Assembly (NCBI GenBank): GCA_025618425.1
Contig: CM046835.1
Coordinates: forward strand, 16,204,672 to 16,268,671
Direction of reading: 5' to 3'
DNA length: 64,000 nt
Source of the DNA: Heliocidaris tuberculata
Taxonomy: Eukaryota; Echinodermata; Echinoidea; Camarodonta; Echinometridae
The position numbers and the translations under genes are program-made. Positions 61,430-64,000 of the stretch are shown piece by piece. Under the pieces are notes generated by a model, which made no database searches, had not been told where the DNA came from, and worked only from the letters and a program-made list of their open reading frames with translations. Each line of letters starts with the position of its first letter. Positions within the stretch are counted from its first letter, which is position 1.

Positions 61430-61700
61430 GACAGTCCAGCATAATTCCGAGTGACGCGTGGGCATTCTGGGATGCACGTTTCAGAGGAAGGAGGAAGCGT
61501 GGGGGCAGGATGAGGTGTACCAGTTATCTTGAGAATCGATCGCAGCATGTGTGTAAACAGGTCTCTCGCCTCCCCCTGTTAGAGGCTGCGAGTGTAAACA
61601 AGGCTATCGGCTTCCTCTCTAAAAAGCCACATTCGTGACGCGTAAACATTGAATTTCCGGATCCTTGTGCTGAGGAGCGGTCAAGGGGTCTTGAACCATA
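61430..61700. promoter_or_regulatory. Candidate intronic regulatory block
   Basis: A GC-richer block within AT-rich intron with three GTAAACA forkhead-type cores at 61553-61559, 61594-61600 and 61642-61648, and two GACGCG motifs. No repeat structure explains it. Confidence 0.3.
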
Positions 61701-63282
61701 CTGGGGCCAGTGTCTGAATGCAAAAGGCGCTTAACATTTTACGTGATTCAACTACAAGTTCTGTCATTTCTAGTATTGGGGAAAGGAATTCAAGCTTGTT
61801 ATTTTTTTAGATCTGGTGATGAAGAAAATTGAAAAATCTCATAGAATCCATCAAAATTTACTCTGGATGATGCATATTGAAAATGTACATTGTAGAGGCC
61901 GATTTTAGAATCCAGTTCTGATTTCAGTCGTCTTCAGTATAATATAAGTTCTATGCCTAAATGAGTAGTGAAACTGCATATGAATGGTCATATGGGCCTA
62001 TTTTCTATCTTGAACACATTTTGACCTGAAAGCAGTAGTGCAATACATGTACATGTACTTCTGGCTATTTCCAATTTTCCATCTCTCACCCTGGATTAGT
62101 GTAAACCAGCATGAACCAAACCATTGTATACAACATACAATAGCCAGTGACTAATCTGGGTCGAATGCAGTGCATTGATAATTCAGCATTCTAATACCTT
62201 GTATCACCTGTAGATTATAGTCAGTGGACATATGACTTATTATGACTCGCTTTGCTGAAAATCTATGAAGAGCTCCTGTTGATAAAAAGCAATTTTCACA
62301 CTGCTGCAGAGTGATATTAATACATGTAATAACGAAATGAGGAAAAAAAAGAAAAAAGATCACTGTAGCACTTTTCAGAGTTTTGCTCGAAAAGTGAGAT
62401 TTCTAGGGAGTAAATCTTAATATATATGTAATTATTCTCCACGGCTCTTTTTGAGACTTGATAAGCTCTTTTACAGAGCTTTTCCAAAACTAAATTTCCT
62501 CCACTTGTTTGTAATTTTTACAACTGATGACCAGATTTAGAAATGGATTAATTTGGAAAAGAATTACAGGGACAGAATGATGATTAACCAACTGTTCAAG
62601 AACAGTCATAGAACAGTTTTTTCCCCATTTATCCATTAAAAAAGAAACAGAAACTGGTTTGTTAAAGGCCTACATGTACATGTACACGTACATGTATGCA
62701 GGTAAACAATACATGGACATTATACAAGTCAAATCAAAGCTGACATACATGTACATTATATTTCAGTTCTCTACTCTCCTGTTTGATCATCTTATTTTAT
62801 GATATATTTTTCATGAATTTAACTATTTGATAAGCCAACCATATTGTTTATATATATTTGTTAAGCTTTAGATCCAAATACATGTATGTATCTTGTTTGT
62901 TCACTTGTGATTGAACTCTTCGAAGATTGAATCTGAGCATTGACACCAGTAAAAAGTTCAGGCCTACAGGTTGTCTTCACATAAGAGCTGTGGCATGGTG
63001 CTCATCTCCATACTCTTTGCTAACGATACCCTGCTTTCATTTTGATTAACATACACCTAGTGCATCAATCTTTAATTGTTTTGATCCTCTCTCCAGCTTT
63101 TCTCTCATTATCTTTGATGATCCATTCATGGCGGTTAATTTCGGAGCTTCGTGATCAGTGATTCTTTCACCAGCGACAAGTAATACAACATGTGTCAGGG
63201 TGTTTCTTAATTCCTTTGGGCTACTGTCCTTTCAGCCATTTTGGCAAACTGTTGAAGGGCATCCTAAATATTGTTCCAATAA

Positions 63283-63517
63283 ACCAGTTCGTAATTCCAT
63301 TTTGGGCATGTGCAGATAAAGGTCATTTGTTTCGAGTACAATTATAGACTTTATACTCTATCATTTTGTATGCACCACAATGCGCTCACCAGTATGATTT
63401 TACATGTTAAACAAGTAGTGTGTCCACCAAAACTGATCCATGTGTGTGTACAACTTTGGGTCATTTCAGGGTCATTTGAGCCATGAACTACATTGTACAT
63501 GTAATTAGGAACTGGCT
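63283..63517. mobile_element. MITE with AGCCAGTT ends, copy 2
   Basis: Ends AACCAGTTCGTAATT and TAATTAGGAACTGGCTT are inverted. Internal order is reversed relative to copy 1 at 53225 (CATGTGCAGATAAAGG near its left end). Confidence 0.55.
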
Positions 63518-64000
63518 TATTTTGGGTCATTTTTAATCTTAGGGAGTCATTTTGCTCTCTGATCCCTGTAAGTGTGAAGCCCTGATACATGTCCATACAT
63601 ACATGTATTTCTGCATTATTTACATGTACATGTATATTAAGAGCTGATAAACTTTGAAATGTGTCCAAAATACTATAAGCAAGTGGTCTCCATGTACATT
63701 GTACATACATGTACTGCAAGAATAGCTTAAAATCCAATCTTGTAATGGAGAGTGTCTTGATGTACATGTACTGACAATGAATGCTGTCATGCATGAGTTG
63801 GAGACCTGCCTTTAAAAGCGATTAAAATTTTAGAATTACATAAAGCTGAGTCAGATAAACATTGCGTAGGAGACGTTTCCTGTTGAAATGGATGTTCTCA
63901 AAGTAAACAAGGCTACCTTGTGCAGGCACTACATGTAGAAGTCTTACATGTACATCATGTACTATGTCGCTCATACTAGGGCTGTAGAAATAACATTCCC

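Noticed and set aside
63351..63794. 147-codon antisense frame
   Set aside because: Lies across a MITE and TACATG repeats; no domain.

Overview
The window is animal nuclear DNA. Genes are split by AT-rich introns with GT-AG borders, and long stretches between exons are filled with fold-back elements, MITEs, simple repeats and poly-C/poly-G runs. No bacterial operon, phage, CRISPR or tRNA signal was seen. The three genes are deuterostome-type orthologues. The dense mixture of fold-back elements, (CT)n tracts, homopolymer C runs and dispersed TACATG repeats looks most like a sea urchin (echinoid) genome. That placement is inference from pattern recognition, not a database match.

Region 1 (58-17015, + strand) holds the 3' fifteen coding exons of a PHF20/PHF20L1-type chromatin reader. 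All splice phases agree and give a 1691-codon open frame with a C2H2 finger, a canonical PHD finger, two AT-hook-like motifs, a Lys-rich tract, a very long acidic region encoded by one 2-kb exon, and a C-terminal coiled coil. The Tudor-domain exons expected in this family lie upstream of the window. A roughly 1.6-kb 3' UTR ends near an AATAAA at 18599.

Region 2 (18605-24340) is intergenic and carries a 1.3-kb TAA-flanked fold-back element and a TTAA-ended fold-back. Region 3 (24686-35429, - strand) is a complete ten-exon SLC17-family anion transporter, most like sialin (SLC17A5), of 547 residues. It has an N-terminal acidic dileucine sorting signal and an N-glycosylated first luminal loop. 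Its introns hold a decayed duplicate of part of one exon and a 1.3-kb tandem-repeat element with inverted ends.

Region 4 (35430-47540) is repeat-rich intergenic DNA. It has a TTAA fold-back family with TGACGTCA boxes, a 1.5-kb near-perfect palindrome with mirror-image reading frames, microsatellites and a pogo-like MITE. Region 5 (47777 to the window end, + strand) is the start of Scribble (SCRIB), a leucine-rich-repeat and PDZ polarity scaffold. Exon 1 has a CRE about 200 bp upstream. Exon 2 follows after a 9.3-kb intron, and the rest of the gene runs off the window. Its introns contain MITEs, nested repeats, many TACATG runs and a GC-richer block with three forkhead-like sites.

The three genes serve unrelated jobs (chromatin reading, lysosomal or vesicular anion transport, cell polarity) and show no sign of functional linkage. 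I found no convincing new biological system. The most notable non-genic structures are the large palindrome at 39365-40892 and the several fold-back families.
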